Shown: positions 6,567 to 14,192 of the stretch, piece by piece
Numbering within the stretch: the stretch's first letter is position 1
How the letters are laid out: every line of letters starts with the position of its first letter
Source of the DNA: a virus
Length of the DNA stretch: 30,091 nt
Strand: one strand, 5' to 3'
IMG/VR virus record: IMGVR_UViG_3300045425_000019
Location: 1-30,091 of that record
Position numbers and translations under genes: made by a program
Notes under the pieces: generated by a model
The model's database searches: none
Seen by the model: only the letters and a program-made list of their open reading frames with translations
What the model was told of the DNA's origin: nothing

Positions 6567-7035
6567 TAGTAGAATGGCGGCGTGAGTCAGTGATGATCCA
6601 TGAAAACTCAGTTAACTCAGGGAACACCCAGACCGGGCAATCCTGACGTTTTACAAGAAACACTTATAATATATGAAAGAGCATCCAATATCTAAATATC
6701 TAGTTAGTCTTGATGGTAGGATAGTTAACCCTAAAACGGGGTATGAATTAAAACCTACTCTATCCCCAACTGGTTATCTTAAGATAGGAAATTATGTGTG
6801 CTCTAGTGGTACAGTACAGAATCTTTACTAAGTCAAACAAATATGAGTGTGTCTGTAGGACAGCAACGACTATCGAAACCATTGGATGAAAGGGAGTAGA
6901 GTACACCATAAGTATATGATGGTGGAAACGCTGAGGGACTCAATTAGAGTCTATGATATAGTCTGGTCTGCATAGGAATATGCAGAAGTTCATAAGAGAA
7001 CTAGGTACATCTTACGAATGTACTTGAACATAACG
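6567..7035 (+). ncRNA. group I self-splicing intron in nrdB
   Basis: The intron interrupts the conserved GINFSV|RDENIHA junction. The core is recognisable. P4 pairs 6617-6622 with 6641-6646, around the Q-like segment GGCAATCCTGACG. P5 is CCC 6627-6629 with GGG 6635-6637. P7 is GACTAT 6868-6873 with ATAGTC 6958-6963. P1 pairs exon CCGT (6563-6566) with GCGG (6577-6580), giving the expected U-G at the 5' splice site. The last base is G (7035). Peripheral hairpins are at 6937-6951, 6968-6985 and 7005-7023. The P7 words resemble those of T4 td-type (IA2-like) introns. Splicing restores Val (GT|A), Arg and DENIHAQAGA. Exact ends could shift by a base. Confidence 0.9.
6673..6831 (+). pseudogene. 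remnant of an intron-encoded HNH/NUMOD4-type homing endonuclease (52 aa)
   Basis: An ORF of 52 codons lies in a peripheral loop of the nrdB intron, between the Q and R core segments. Its sequence YLVSLDGRIVNPKTGYELKP, then SPTGYLKIG, is like the N-terminal half of NUMOD4/HNH homing endonucleases (pattern YxVSxxGRVxNxxxGxxLKPxxxxxGYLxV). It stops before the expected histidine-containing HRLVA segment and the nuclease core. A TATAAT at 6665-6670 just upstream of its start could be a relic promoter. The reading is that a homing enzyme was lost by deletion and the intron persists as a passive element or is mobilised in trans. Confidence 0.6.
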
Positions 7036-7420
7036 AAGGGACGAAAACATACATGCACAAGCTGGAGCATATGTATTCAAACAATTGATCAAAGAACGTA
7101 AAATGGGCTTGCCTAAGAATGTAAAAGATGCTATAATAGATGCATCTCAACATTTACTGGAACATGAGTTAGAAATTATTAACATGACCTTCTCCCAAGG
7201 AGAGATTGATGGCATCACAGCTACACAAATGTCACATTTTGTAAGTGAAAGGATAGGATATTGTTTAGCACAATTAGGATTAGAAAAAGAGGTTGCGCCA
7301 ACATCAGATATATCTAAATGGTTCTACAAAGGAATTAATAACATACAAGTTAATGACTTCTTTACCGGACAAGGAAGAGAGTACAGCCGCGATTGGAATG
7401 AATCTAAATTTACTTGGTAA
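7036..7420 (+). CDS. nrdB: ribonucleotide reductase small subunit NrdB, exon 2
   Basis: Second exon of the R2 protein. In the spliced frame it begins V-R-D-E-N-I-H-A-Q-A-G-A-Y-V-F-K-Q, matching the conserved RDENLHAxxG metal-ligand region. It continues through HELEIINMTF and ATQMSHFVSERIGYCL (further Glu/His ligands), and ends in a C-terminal tail FFTGQGREYSRDWNESKFTW. The acidic-aromatic end is the usual part that docks to NrdA. The open frame seems to start at TTG 7085 if the intron is ignored, but that is only an artefact of the split. The stop at 7420 is five bases before the nrdA start. Confidence 0.92.
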
Positions 7421-7425
7421 GGATA

Positions 7426-10095
7426 ATGAATAAATACGAAAGAATGCGGGTTGAGCGTAAAGAAGGTATTGCTAATGGTACTATTCCTGACTGGATGATT
7501 GGTGCAGGGTATCAATTATTCACTGATAAGTACTTGTGGGCTGATAGTATCAAAGAACAGTATCAAGAGATTGCACGTACAGCAGCACATTGGTGCATGA
7601 ACACCAAGTGGGAAGAGGTAGCTGAGAAGAAATTCTTCAACCTTATGTGGAATGGTTGGCTGTCTTTGAGTACCCCAGTGTTAGCTAATATGGGAAGTGG
7701 TCGTGGGCTACCAGTTAGTTGCTCTGGGCAGTATATTGAAGATAGCATTGATGGGTTTTACTCAGCACGGCGCGAGAGTGCTATTCTTACTAAGCATGGT
7801 TTTGGTACATCTGGTGACTTTAGTGCTATTAGGTCTAGAGGGAGTAAGATCAGAGTCGGTGGAGTAGCTTCAGGTAGTGTACCTGTATTCACTGGCTTTG
7901 TTCGTGATATGTCTGAAGTAGCACAGGGTTTGTCCCGCAGGGGAGCATTTGCTGGTTACTTACCAATTATGCATGGTGACTTTGATGAACTAGCCGATTT
8001 ACTCCATGCTACACCAGCTGGCTTGAATGTAGGGTGGATTATCCCACAGAGTTTCATAGATGACTTAGATAACAATGTACCAGAGGCTATACGACGTTAC
8101 CAGAAAGTCTTGAAGGTTAAGATGATTACTGGAAAAGGGTATTTCTTCTTTATTGATAAAGCTAATGAACTACGACCTATTGATTATATTGATAATGACT
8201 TAGATATCAAAGCAAGTAATCTTTGTGTAGCACCAGAAACATTGGTACTTACTGACGCTGGTCATGTAGAGATAAGCAGTCTAGCAGATCAAGAGGTTGC
8301 TGTATGGAATGGAACTGAATGGTCTAAAGTAATAGTTAGACATACTGGAGTTGATCAAGAGTTGGTTAAAGTTGTAACAGATTCTGGACAAGACTTGGAA
8401 TGTACTCCACAACATAAATTCTATGTAGTTACAGACTACAGTGGAAATACAGTTGAAAAAAGAGCGCATGAATTACAGAAAGGTGATAAACTTATTAGAC
8501 TGTCAACACCCGTTATTGAAGGGAATGAAGTGCTATCTCATCCCTACGCCAATGGATTCTACACAGGTGATGGTTGTTCTTTTAAAGGAGATTCTATTAT
8601 CTACCTGTACAACAGTAAACAAGATTTACTAGATGAATTCAAAGATGTAGCAAGTACTGTTAATGTACAATCTATCCAAAATAGAACAGTTATTAGGGCT
8701 AATGGGTTGCAACCTAAATTCTTTATTCCTGACAGTAACTACACTATAGAATCTCGTGTAGAGTGGTTAGCAGGTCTACTTGATTCGGATGGATGTCTGT
8801 TAACTAATGGTGACGCACAGACATTGCAGGTTGCGTCTACTGAGAAGGAGTTTCTTAAAGAAGTGCAGTTGATGTTACAAACACTAGGTGTACAGAGTAA
8901 GGTTAAACATGCACGTGACTCTGGCTTGTATAATCTTCCTAAGAATGATGGTAGTAATACCCTTGGTTTGTATGCATGTAAAGATGTATACCGTATTCTT
9001 ATAAGTGGTAATGGAGTTAATACATTGTTGTCTTTGGGTTTGAATACACGTAGACTAAAGATAACAAATCATGTTCCTAACAGGAACTGTGAAAGATTTG
9101 TAACAGTGCAAGAGGTTGTGTATACTCGTAGGCGTGATGATACATACTGCTTTACAGAGCCTAAGAAACATTTAGGAGTGTTTAATGGTCTACTTACCGG
9201 ACAATGTAGTGAGATATCCTTACATAGTAGTAAAGAGTACACATATACATGTGTTCTATCTAGTATGAATCTGGCTAAATACGATGAATGGCGTAACACT
9301 GACGCAGCATACTGGGCTACAATCTTCTTAGATTGTGTGGTGTCTGAATTCTTATACTTAGCAGAGAAGATACCGGGTTTAGAGAAGGCTGTGGCATTCA
9401 CAGAGAAGGGTAGAGCATTGGGTTTGGGAGTCTGTGGTTTACACACACTGTTTCAAAAGAGAGGGATACCATTTGAGAGTTTAGACGCACAATTTCTTAA
9501 TGATGAAATATTCAGAACGCTTGGACAAGAAAGTAACAGAGCATCATACGACATGGCTGAGCAGTTAGGGATTCCAGAGTGGTGTCAATCTAGTGGTCGT
9601 CGTAACACACACACAATGGCTATTGCTCCTACAAAGAGTACAGCATTGATCATGGGAGGTGTTAGTGAAGGGATTAACCCTGATCAGGGTATGACATACA
9701 CCCAGACTACAGCAGCAGGTGAAGTAGAAAGGATTAACCCTGTCCTATTGGACATTATGAAAAGTAGAGGTGTCTATGATGATAGACATGTTAGCGATAT
9801 TGTTAGTGCTTTTGGTTCTGTACAGGCTGTAGACTGGTTATCAGCTGAGGAGAAGATGGTATTTAAGACTGCCTTCGAGATAGACCAAGCGGTTGTATTG
9901 CGGTTAGCATCACAGAGACAGAAGTATATTGACCAGCTACAAAGTATCAACTTATTCTTCTCAGCTGAAGCTGGCGAAGAGTATATATCTAAGATACATA
10001 AAATAGCATTCAAAGATCCCAACATTGGTTCTTTATATTATTGTTATAGTAAGGCTGGTGTTAGTGCCAGTGATGGATGTGTGGTTTGCCAATAA
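7426..10095 (+). CDS. nrdA: ribonucleotide reductase large subunit NrdA with in-frame intein
   Basis: The ORF encodes 889 residues; removal of the 327-residue intein leaves 562. Class I R1 landmarks are STPVLANMGSGRGLPVSCSGQ (redox Cys99), ILTKHGFGTSGDF, then the finger-loop N-L-C-S-E-I (restored by protein splicing), VCGLHTLFQKRGIPFES, MAIAPTKSTALIMG, YY in the LYYCYSKAG radical-transfer segment, and the C-terminal GCVVCQ thioredoxin-type Cys pair. It is much shorter than T4 NrdA and lacks an N-terminal ATP cone, so dATP feedback at that site is probably absent. ATG 7426 is preferred (AAGG three to six bases upstream) over the in-frame GTG at 7414, which lies within nrdB. It pairs with the nrdB product. 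Confidence 0.94.
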   Translation: MNKYERMRVERKEGIANGTIPDWMIGAGYQLFTDKYLWADSIKEQYQEIARTAAHWCMNTKWEEVAEKKFFNLMWNGWLSLSTPVLANMGSGRGLPVSCSGQYIEDSIDGFYSARRESAILTKHGFGTSGDFSAIRSRGSKIRVGGVASGSVPVFTGFVRDMSEVAQGLSRRGAFAGYLPIMHGDFDELADLLHATPAGLNVGWIIPQSFIDDLDNNVPEAIRRYQKVLKVKMITGKGYFFFIDKANELRPIDYIDNDLDIKASNLCVAPETLVLTDAGHVEISSLADQEVAVWNGTEWSKVIVRHTGVDQELVKVVTDSGQDLECTPQHKFYVVTDYSGNTVEKRAHELQKGDKLIRLSTPVIEGNEVLSHPYANGFYTGDGCSFKGDSIIYLYNSKQDLLDEFKDVASTVNVQSIQNRTVIRANGLQPKFFIPDSNYTIESRVEWLAGLLDSDGCLLTNGDAQTLQVASTEKEFLKEVQLMLQTLGVQSKVKHARDSGLYNLPKNDGSNTLGLYACKDVYRILISGNGVNTLLSLGLNTRRLKITNHVPNRNCERFVTVQEVVYTRRRDDTYCFTEPKKHLGVFNGLLTGQCSEISLHSSKEYTYTCVLSSMNLAKYDEWRNTDAAYWATIFLDCVVSEFLYLAEKIPGLEKAVAFTEKGRALGLGVCGLHTLFQKRGIPFESLDAQFLNDEIFRTLGQESNRASYDMAEQLGIPEWCQSSGRRNTHTMAIAPTKSTALIMGGVSEGINPDQGMTYTQTTAAGEVERINPVLLDIMKSRGVYDDRHVSDIVSAFGSVQAVDWLSAEEKMVFKTAFEIDQAVVLRLASQRQKYIDQLQSINLFFSAEAGEEYISKIHKIAFKDPNIGSLYYCYSKAGVSASDGCVVCQ
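8224..9204 (+). mobile_element. NrdA intein with LAGLIDADG homing endonuclease (327 aa)
   Basis: The insertion splits the reductase sequence SNL|CSEI, the catalytic loop. It begins CVAPETLVLTDAGHVEI (block A, nucleophile Cys1). Block B is LECTPQHKFYV, with T61 and H64. The two endonuclease motifs are ANGFYTGDGC (109-118) and WLAGLLDSDG (181-190), each with an acidic residue. The end is TYCFTEPKKHLGVFNGLLTGQ, followed by Cys as the +1 residue. Blocks F and G are complete but the last two intein residues are Gly-Gln rather than the common His-Asn. The intein is in frame with no stops. It inserts at a site used by other NrdA inteins as I recall, consistent with homing to the most conserved codons. 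Confidence 0.92.
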
Positions 10096-10104
10096 GGATA
10101 TATT

Positions 10105-10506
10105 ATGAGAGAGGAAGAATATATTTATGTCACTTCTCTAGAACTTAGAGATATGAAATTTGTAATTGAATCTATTGAAGTAACATCATATCTCAAGGAC
10201 ATTTACAAAAAAGGGCCAAGAGATTTAGCGCCAATAAGAAATTATGCATCAGGAAGAATTACATTCGTACATGAAGATTATTTAAGATTTGGATTTAATT
10301 GGGTATCCTCATGGAATGAGGGAAGATTAGTAAAGTCTCTCAATACAGGAATGAGTATATTCGATTTAGATTTACAAGCAAATTTCAGACTATTGGGCAC
10401 TGGAGAAAAAATAGACACATTGGATGATAACCTACCACCCATATCTTTCTGGACTGATGAAGTGGTGAAGATGTTGAATCAAGATTACATTTCCAAAGAA
10501 GTGTAG
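10105..10506 (+). CDS. hypothetical protein (133 aa)
   Basis: The ATG at 10105 follows nrdA by nine bases, with AAGGAT upstream. The protein is acidic at the start (MREEEYIYVTSLEL) and mixed alpha/beta in pattern. It contains YKKGPRDLAPIRNYASGRI, FNWVSSWNEGRLVKSLN and IDTLDDNLPPISFW. No catalytic motif, membrane segment or cysteine is present. Its codons lean strongly to AT-ending and AGA/ATA forms compared with nrdA, so it may have entered the operon more recently. I recognise no family; an accessory ('moron'-like) gene is one option. Confidence 0.75.
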   Translation: MREEEYIYVTSLELRDMKFVIESIEVTSYLKDIYKKGPRDLAPIRNYASGRITFVHEDYLRFGFNWVSSWNEGRLVKSLNTGMSIFDLDLQANFRLLGTGEKIDTLDDNLPPISFWTDEVVKMLNQDYISKEV

Positions 10507-10511
10507 ATATT

Positions 10512-10787
10512 ATGAGAAAGAATATTATGACTTTGGATGTTATTAAAGCTATCAAGCAAGAGCAATACTATACGTTCCCTGATACACACGTTGTAGTGTG
10601 TTGTCTTTCTCTACATAATGGGTATCATGTTATTGGTAAGAGTTATCATGTAGACCCAGATCGATTTGACGAACAGTTGTCACGACATGCTGCGAGAGAG
10701 GAAGCTCTTAACCAAGTGTGGACGCTGGAGGAGTATGCGATGAAGGAACGAGTGATGAATGCTAAAGACATTGAGGAGGGTGTGTAA
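10512..10787 (+). CDS. N4 gp49 / Sf6 gp66 family protein (91 aa)
   Basis: The core YYTFPDTHVVVCCLSLHNGYHVIGKSYHVDPDRFDEQLSRHAAREEALNQVWTLEEYAM matches the small family named for N4 gp49 and Sf6 gene 66. Its hallmarks are an initial aromatic-rich YxFP, a VCCLxLxNGxxVxG strand pair, an xPxxFDEExGxxxAxxxAxxxxWxLEGY helix and an end in Leu/Met. The function is not known. The start is 10512 or, with equal plausibility, the ATG at 10527 (MTLDVIK). The end overlaps the next gene (TAATG at 10785-10789). It lies in the nucleotide-metabolism part of the operon. Confidence 0.85.
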   Translation: MRKNIMTLDVIKAIKQEQYYTFPDTHVVVCCLSLHNGYHVIGKSYHVDPDRFDEQLSRHAAREEALNQVWTLEEYAMKERVMNAKDIEEGV

Positions 10788-11062
10788 TGGAAGGAATTAA
10801 GTATGACCAAGGGAAGAGTAGGATGGAACTAGTTGATCCCAAGTGGTTGTTATCTGTTGGGTATGTTCTAGGACATGGTGCAGAGAAGTACGCACCTGAT
10901 AACTGGAAGAAGGTAGAAGAGAGTAGGTATGTAGCAGCAGCTATGAGACACTTGTTAGCTTATATGGATGGTGAAGTGTTTGATCAAGATAGTGGGTTGC
11001 ACCATATAGCCCACGCTTCTGCATGCTTAATGTTCATCTATGCACATAACACTAAGGAATGA
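10787..11062 (+). CDS. dATP/dGTP diphosphohydrolase-like protein (DUF5664)
   Basis: The protein KYDQGKSRMELVDPKWLLSVGYVLGHGAEKYAPDNWKK...RYVAAAMRHLLAYMDGEVFDQDSGLHHIAHASACLMFIY fits DUF5664, a family of MazG-fold proteins annotated as dATP/dGTP diphosphohydrolases. Metal-site candidates include the GAEKY helix (HGAEKYAPDNW), the RH/EV-D stretch, and HHIAHA. The reaction would remove pyrophosphate from purine dNTPs. Members in phages with 2-aminoadenine DNA work with PurZ, but no purZ is in this window. ATG overlaps the previous stop, and AGGAGG at 10773-10778 is a strong ribosome site. It probably balances dNTP pools made by the reductase. Confidence 0.82.
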   Translation: MEGIKYDQGKSRMELVDPKWLLSVGYVLGHGAEKYAPDNWKKVEESRYVAAAMRHLLAYMDGEVFDQDSGLHHIAHASACLMFIYAHNTKE

Positions 11063-11193
11063 ATATACAATTAGCTATGCTACTATTCATCATATTGATG
11101 GTAGTAGCTAATCAGTTTGGGCAGAGTAGTATGAAACAGAATGAAATCTATAACATCAATGGTGATGTTCAACATAAGAAGAGGTTCACATGA
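11059..11193 (+). CDS. single-pass membrane micro-protein (44 aa)
   Basis: The ATG at 11059 overlaps the previous stop (ATGA), with AAGG just upstream. The product has one hydrophobic helix near the start (about 4-18, LAMLLFIILMVVANQ), then a polar tail with a KKRFT end. Its own stop overlaps the next start (ATGA at 11190-11193). Size and topology (inside or outside unclear) allow a role in membrane perturbation, but nothing identifies it. The coding call rests on the two coupled junctions. Confidence 0.6.
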   Translation: MNIQLAMLLFIILMVVANQFGQSSMKQNEIYNINGDVQHKKRFT

Positions 11194-11375
11194 ATAAGTT
11201 TTATGACCTACATGATGTCCTACTAGACTATTTAGAGGAGGAGATATATTCTGGAGTGAATACACAATACTCTTGGGAATTACCAGAAGAGAATGTAATT
11301 ATTACAGTGACAGTAACAAAGATTAAAGATGGAGATGCAACACAAAACAATACCAGTGAATTTCAGGTTCACTGA
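11190..11375 (+). CDS. small hypothetical protein (61 aa)
   Basis: The ATG at 11190 overlaps the upstream micro-protein stop. AAGAAGAGG (11176-11184) is a good ribosome site. The protein starts MNKFYDLHDVLLDYLEEEIYSG, an amphipathic acidic helix, followed by a two-strand pattern (YSWELPEENVIITVTVTKIK) and a polar end. No family is recognised. It is the last + strand gene before the convergent junction. Confidence 0.65.
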   Translation: MNKFYDLHDVLLDYLEEEIYSGVNTQYSWELPEENVIITVTVTKIKDGDATQNNTSEFQVH

Positions 11376-11395
11376 TAAAACTCCTCGTCAGAAAC

Positions 11396-11464
11396 CTCTG
11401 TATTGCATTAAAAGAGATGTGTTGATACCTACCTATCAATAATCATCCATAATGCAGTACAGGG
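11396..11464. terminator. long hairpin between convergent operons
   Basis: The arms 11396-11409 and 11451-11464 pair along 14 bases (two as G-U in the + strand RNA). Inside, GATG 11416-11419 pairs with 11444-11447 and TTGATA 11422-11427 pairs with TATCAA 11434-11439, around a CCTACC loop. It lies in the 113-base gap between the last + gene and the last - gene, the place where a bidirectional terminator is expected. There is no U-tract after it on either strand, so it is not a classic intrinsic terminator. It could act as an RNA 3' end protector or a processing site. Confidence 0.55.
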
Positions 11465-11488
11465 CCTCCTACACCTACTACAATTGAT

Positions 11489-11803
11489 TTAGCTGTCTCC
11501 CCTACGTTTTGGCACATCCCTCAAGTAGTTTTCAATAGAAGAGAGCTTAGAATTTATAGGAGTTAGGAATGTAATCAACATTTGATTCATTTCAAACCTA
11601 AACTCTTTAAAATCTGCATGGCTCGGATGATCTTCAGCAATCTTCAACCGCACATCAGCCACACTCCTCGCCGTATGTTGTACATCTCTTTCTAGTTTAT
11701 CCACGTTAGATAGCAACCTCTTTATCAAGAAACTTATTATGGTTGACACAATACCTAATACGGATAGCCCTACCGTTATCCATTCATTACTTGTCATTAT
11801 CAT
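11489..11803 (-). CDS. membrane-anchored coiled-coil protein (holin- or spanin-like position), 104 aa
   Basis: The start overlaps the stop of the 779-aa gene (ATGA). One membrane helix near the start (about 7-30, VGLSVLGIVSTIISFLIKRLL) is followed by a charged coiled-coil stretch (NVDKLERDVQHTARSVADVRLKIAEDH) and a further helix ending in RRGDS. This shape fits XhlA-type, holin-like or inner-spanin-like phage proteins. It is the last gene of the late operon, where lysis genes often sit. No endolysin gene follows in the window, so the lysis role is an inference from position and topology. Confidence 0.75.
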   Translation of the reverse strand: MIMTSNEWITVGLSVLGIVSTIISFLIKRLLSNVDKLERDVQHTARSVADVRLKIAEDHPSHADFKEFRFEMNQMLITFLTPINSKLSSIENYLRDVPKRRGDS

Positions 11804-14139
11804 CTCATTTTATTTTCTGCCCAAGCTAGCACCTGACCAGCAGTTTTCCCTTTTAATACCCTCTCATTGCTTCTAATGGCATCAGCAGATGCTATATCTT
11901 CTATTGGTGTGTTAGGATCTGCTTTAATGATCTTAGATGCAGTACCTACACCAGCGAAGTGAGCAAGATAAGTATTCCTGTCGTTAGCTTCAATTCCTTT
12001 ATTTTGTAGTATCTTCTGATTATCTTTAGTTAACCCTCCTAGTATTTTTACATGGAAATCTTGATCATGGATCTTGTTAAGAATCTCACCACTAGTTAAA
12101 CCCTCAGCTTCTTCTGGTGCAAACTTCTTGACACTATCAACCCAAGTCTTTTTAGTGAATTGACCAAGACCAAAAGCACTGGTATCAGCATTCTTAGCTT
12201 TAGGATCACCAGCACTTTCAACTTTAATAATCTTATCTACTACTGAACTACTTGATTGATTACTTTTTTTTTCAGGTTCTTGTTTAGAATCCCCTTGTAT
12301 ACCAAATGCACCACCATGCATACTATTGATAATATTAGCAACAGCATTAGTACCTTGTCCACTAAGAACACTAATACTATTAATACTCTTATTATATCGT
12401 GAAGCATAGTCTGTATTCAATTTCAGTTGCAGCTGTCTATTAGATGGTACCTCGTAACGAACACCACCTCCCGGTAGGGAAGACACTGACACCTTGTCAA
12501 ATCCAACACCACTTTCTTCAATAGTCTTATTAAGGCGTGTTCCTAGATTAACAATATAGTTATTAACGTTATCAACCATCTCTAATACTAAATCATCACC
12601 AGCCCCTTGTATGTTAGCTCTAGCACTAGGGTTAGCTAAGTAGTCATTCAAACTATCCATGTATTTGAAATGATCTTGTTGTGATAACCTACCGTTCTTC
12701 TGAGCAGTATCTATGTTACCAAGAATAGTCTTGAAGTCTGCATTCTTACCTCCTAGTAGTATATCTATAGAGGCTGTAGCAGCGTCACTCTTTCCCGGTG
12801 TCAGATCTTGACTGTTAATCAGGCTTTTAGTCTGGTGACCACTAGCCAATGAATCATCCAACAAGCCTGCTATGGCTGTCATAAGACGCTGTGATGCAGA
12901 TGCATTCCTAAGTACCATCTTCTGTACTAGAGCATCAGGCATACTTTTAAGAGTGGTTATAGCAGCAGGGTTAACAACTTGGTTAACTTCCAACTGCCCT
13001 ATATTCCTTTCATACTCTTCTTGATTCTTAACAATACTCAATCGTGTAGCTTGTGTTTTACTATCTCTAATACCTTTCATTAAAGATTCTGTGTGAGCAT
13101 CAAATCTCTTAAGAATACGCTCCCCTTCAGGGAAGCGAAACATCCCGTTCTCTTCTAAGAATCCAATCAATTGATCTCTTTGTAGTGGTACTATATCTTG
13201 TTCTAACCTATTGATTTGCTCTTCAACAGGGAGACCACTCTCAACTACACTAATGAAGTCTTGGGACACACTAGCTATGTAGCCATTGTAAGTGCTATTC
13301 CCTTTGTTACTAGCCCATTGTCTAGCTTGTTGTGAACTCGTAATCTGTTCCACTTTATCACCAGTAACCACTTCTTCAACCAAACTCTGTTCATATAATC
13401 GCTTGTTCAACTCCTCTTGAACTTCCATCTGATAATCAGGATCTGTCTGTAATCTAAACCTATCCACATTAGGAATATTATGTTTAGCTACCGCTAAATT
13501 CAATTGCTTCAATCCTTCAGCACGTGCCTTAGCTTGTACATCTTCTACTGGCTTAGGGTCTCTAAGAGAGGATACACCAGATAACTCAAGAATACGATTG
13601 CTCTCTTGAATGATAGCATCTGCTGCACCCGGATTAGCATTAACATGCTGCCTAGTGATAGCCATAAGCCTGAGCTTAAGATCAGACGGAGTCATTAACC
13701 CTTGGTCAACAGCCCTCTTGTAGGCTTGTGCTTGTTTACGGAAACTCTCTGGGTTCTCAGATGTACTCTCTACTCTACTTAGTGCTTCTGATACATTAGC
13801 ATCACTACTCTTAAGAGCGTCTACTAAGTCTGGGTTCTGTTGCAATAGAGCAAAGTCATTGATAGCACTGTTAATATCTTTATTAACTTGTCCACGAATA
13901 TACCCTTCTTGAATCTTTAATCCATCATTAACTAGATCTGTAGCAGCGTCTGCGAATGAGTCAAGCACCCCACTCTTTGTTTCCATAGCAGATACTCTAG
14001 TCGCTGTAGCAGCATTGGTAAGTTGAGCTGCCACTGCAAACCCTTGACCAGCAACAGCTCCACTTTGGTCTACAACACCAGCTCGTACAGGTTCTTGTTC
14101 ACTGTTTGTAACTCTTACTGAAGCATCAAATTGTGCCAT
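11800..14139 (-). CDS. internal virion protein with C-terminal lytic transglycosylase domain (779 aa)
   Basis: Residues about 632-779 form an SLT-type lytic transglycosylase domain: catalytic E641 in IIKVESAGDP, the typical SAFGLGQFTKKTW motif, and NTYLAHFAGVGTA. The rest is a long helical body with coiled-coil stretches (for example QAQAYKRAVDQG, VNRLEQDIVPL types), as expected for a T7 gp15/gp16-like ejection protein. It would be injected into the host wall and open peptidoglycan so DNA can enter. In T7 the transglycosylase lies at the N-terminus of gp16; here it sits at the C-terminus of the smaller core protein. A run of nine A (sense strand) lies just before the domain (residues 623-626). 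Confidence 0.88.
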   Translation of the reverse strand: MAQFDASVRVTNSEQEPVRAGVVDQSGAVAGQGFAVAAQLTNAATATRVSAMETKSGVLDSFADAATDLVNDGLKIQEGYIRGQVNKDINSAINDFALLQQNPDLVDALKSSDANVSEALSRVESTSENPESFRKQAQAYKRAVDQGLMTPSDLKLRLMAITRQHVNANPGAADAIIQESNRILELSGVSSLRDPKPVEDVQAKARAEGLKQLNLAVAKHNIPNVDRFRLQTDPDYQMEVQEELNKRLYEQSLVEEVVTGDKVEQITSSQQARQWASNKGNSTYNGYIASVSQDFISVVESGLPVEEQINRLEQDIVPLQRDQLIGFLEENGMFRFPEGERILKRFDAHTESLMKGIRDSKTQATRLSIVKNQEEYERNIGQLEVNQVVNPAAITTLKSMPDALVQKMVLRNASASQRLMTAIAGLLDDSLASGHQTKSLINSQDLTPGKSDAATASIDILLGGKNADFKTILGNIDTAQKNGRLSQQDHFKYMDSLNDYLANPSARANIQGAGDDLVLEMVDNVNNYIVNLGTRLNKTIEESGVGFDKVSVSSLPGGGVRYEVPSNRQLQLKLNTDYASRYNKSINSISVLSGQGTNAVANIINSMHGGAFGIQGDSKQEPEKKSNQSSSSVVDKIIKVESAGDPKAKNADTSAFGLGQFTKKTWVDSVKKFAPEEAEGLTSGEILNKIHDQDFHVKILGGLTKDNQKILQNKGIEANDRNTYLAHFAGVGTASKIIKADPNTPIEDIASADAIRSNERVLKGKTAGQVLAWAENKMR

Positions 14140-14164
14140 TTGTATTCCTAATATCTATATAGAT

Positions 14165-14192
14165 AAGAGAACCGCCTTTCGGCAGCTCTCTT
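14165..14192 (-). promoter_or_regulatory. GAAA-capped 12-bp intergenic hairpin
   Basis: In the 60-base gap between two core-protein genes, the - strand RNA folds into a 12-bp stem (14181-14192 with 14165-14176) closed by a GAAA (GNRA) tetraloop. Two internal pairs are G-U only in - strand RNA. It is followed by UAUCU rather than a U-tract, then by a perfect 12-base palindrome (14153-14164). This suggests an attenuator, RNase III/E processing site, or stability element rather than a full terminator. Confidence 0.6.

Noticed and set aside
10787-11062. DUF5664 gene as a sign of 2-aminoadenine (Z) DNA
   Set aside because: No purZ or Z-specific polymerase is visible in the window, and the family also occurs in phages with normal DNA as far as I know.
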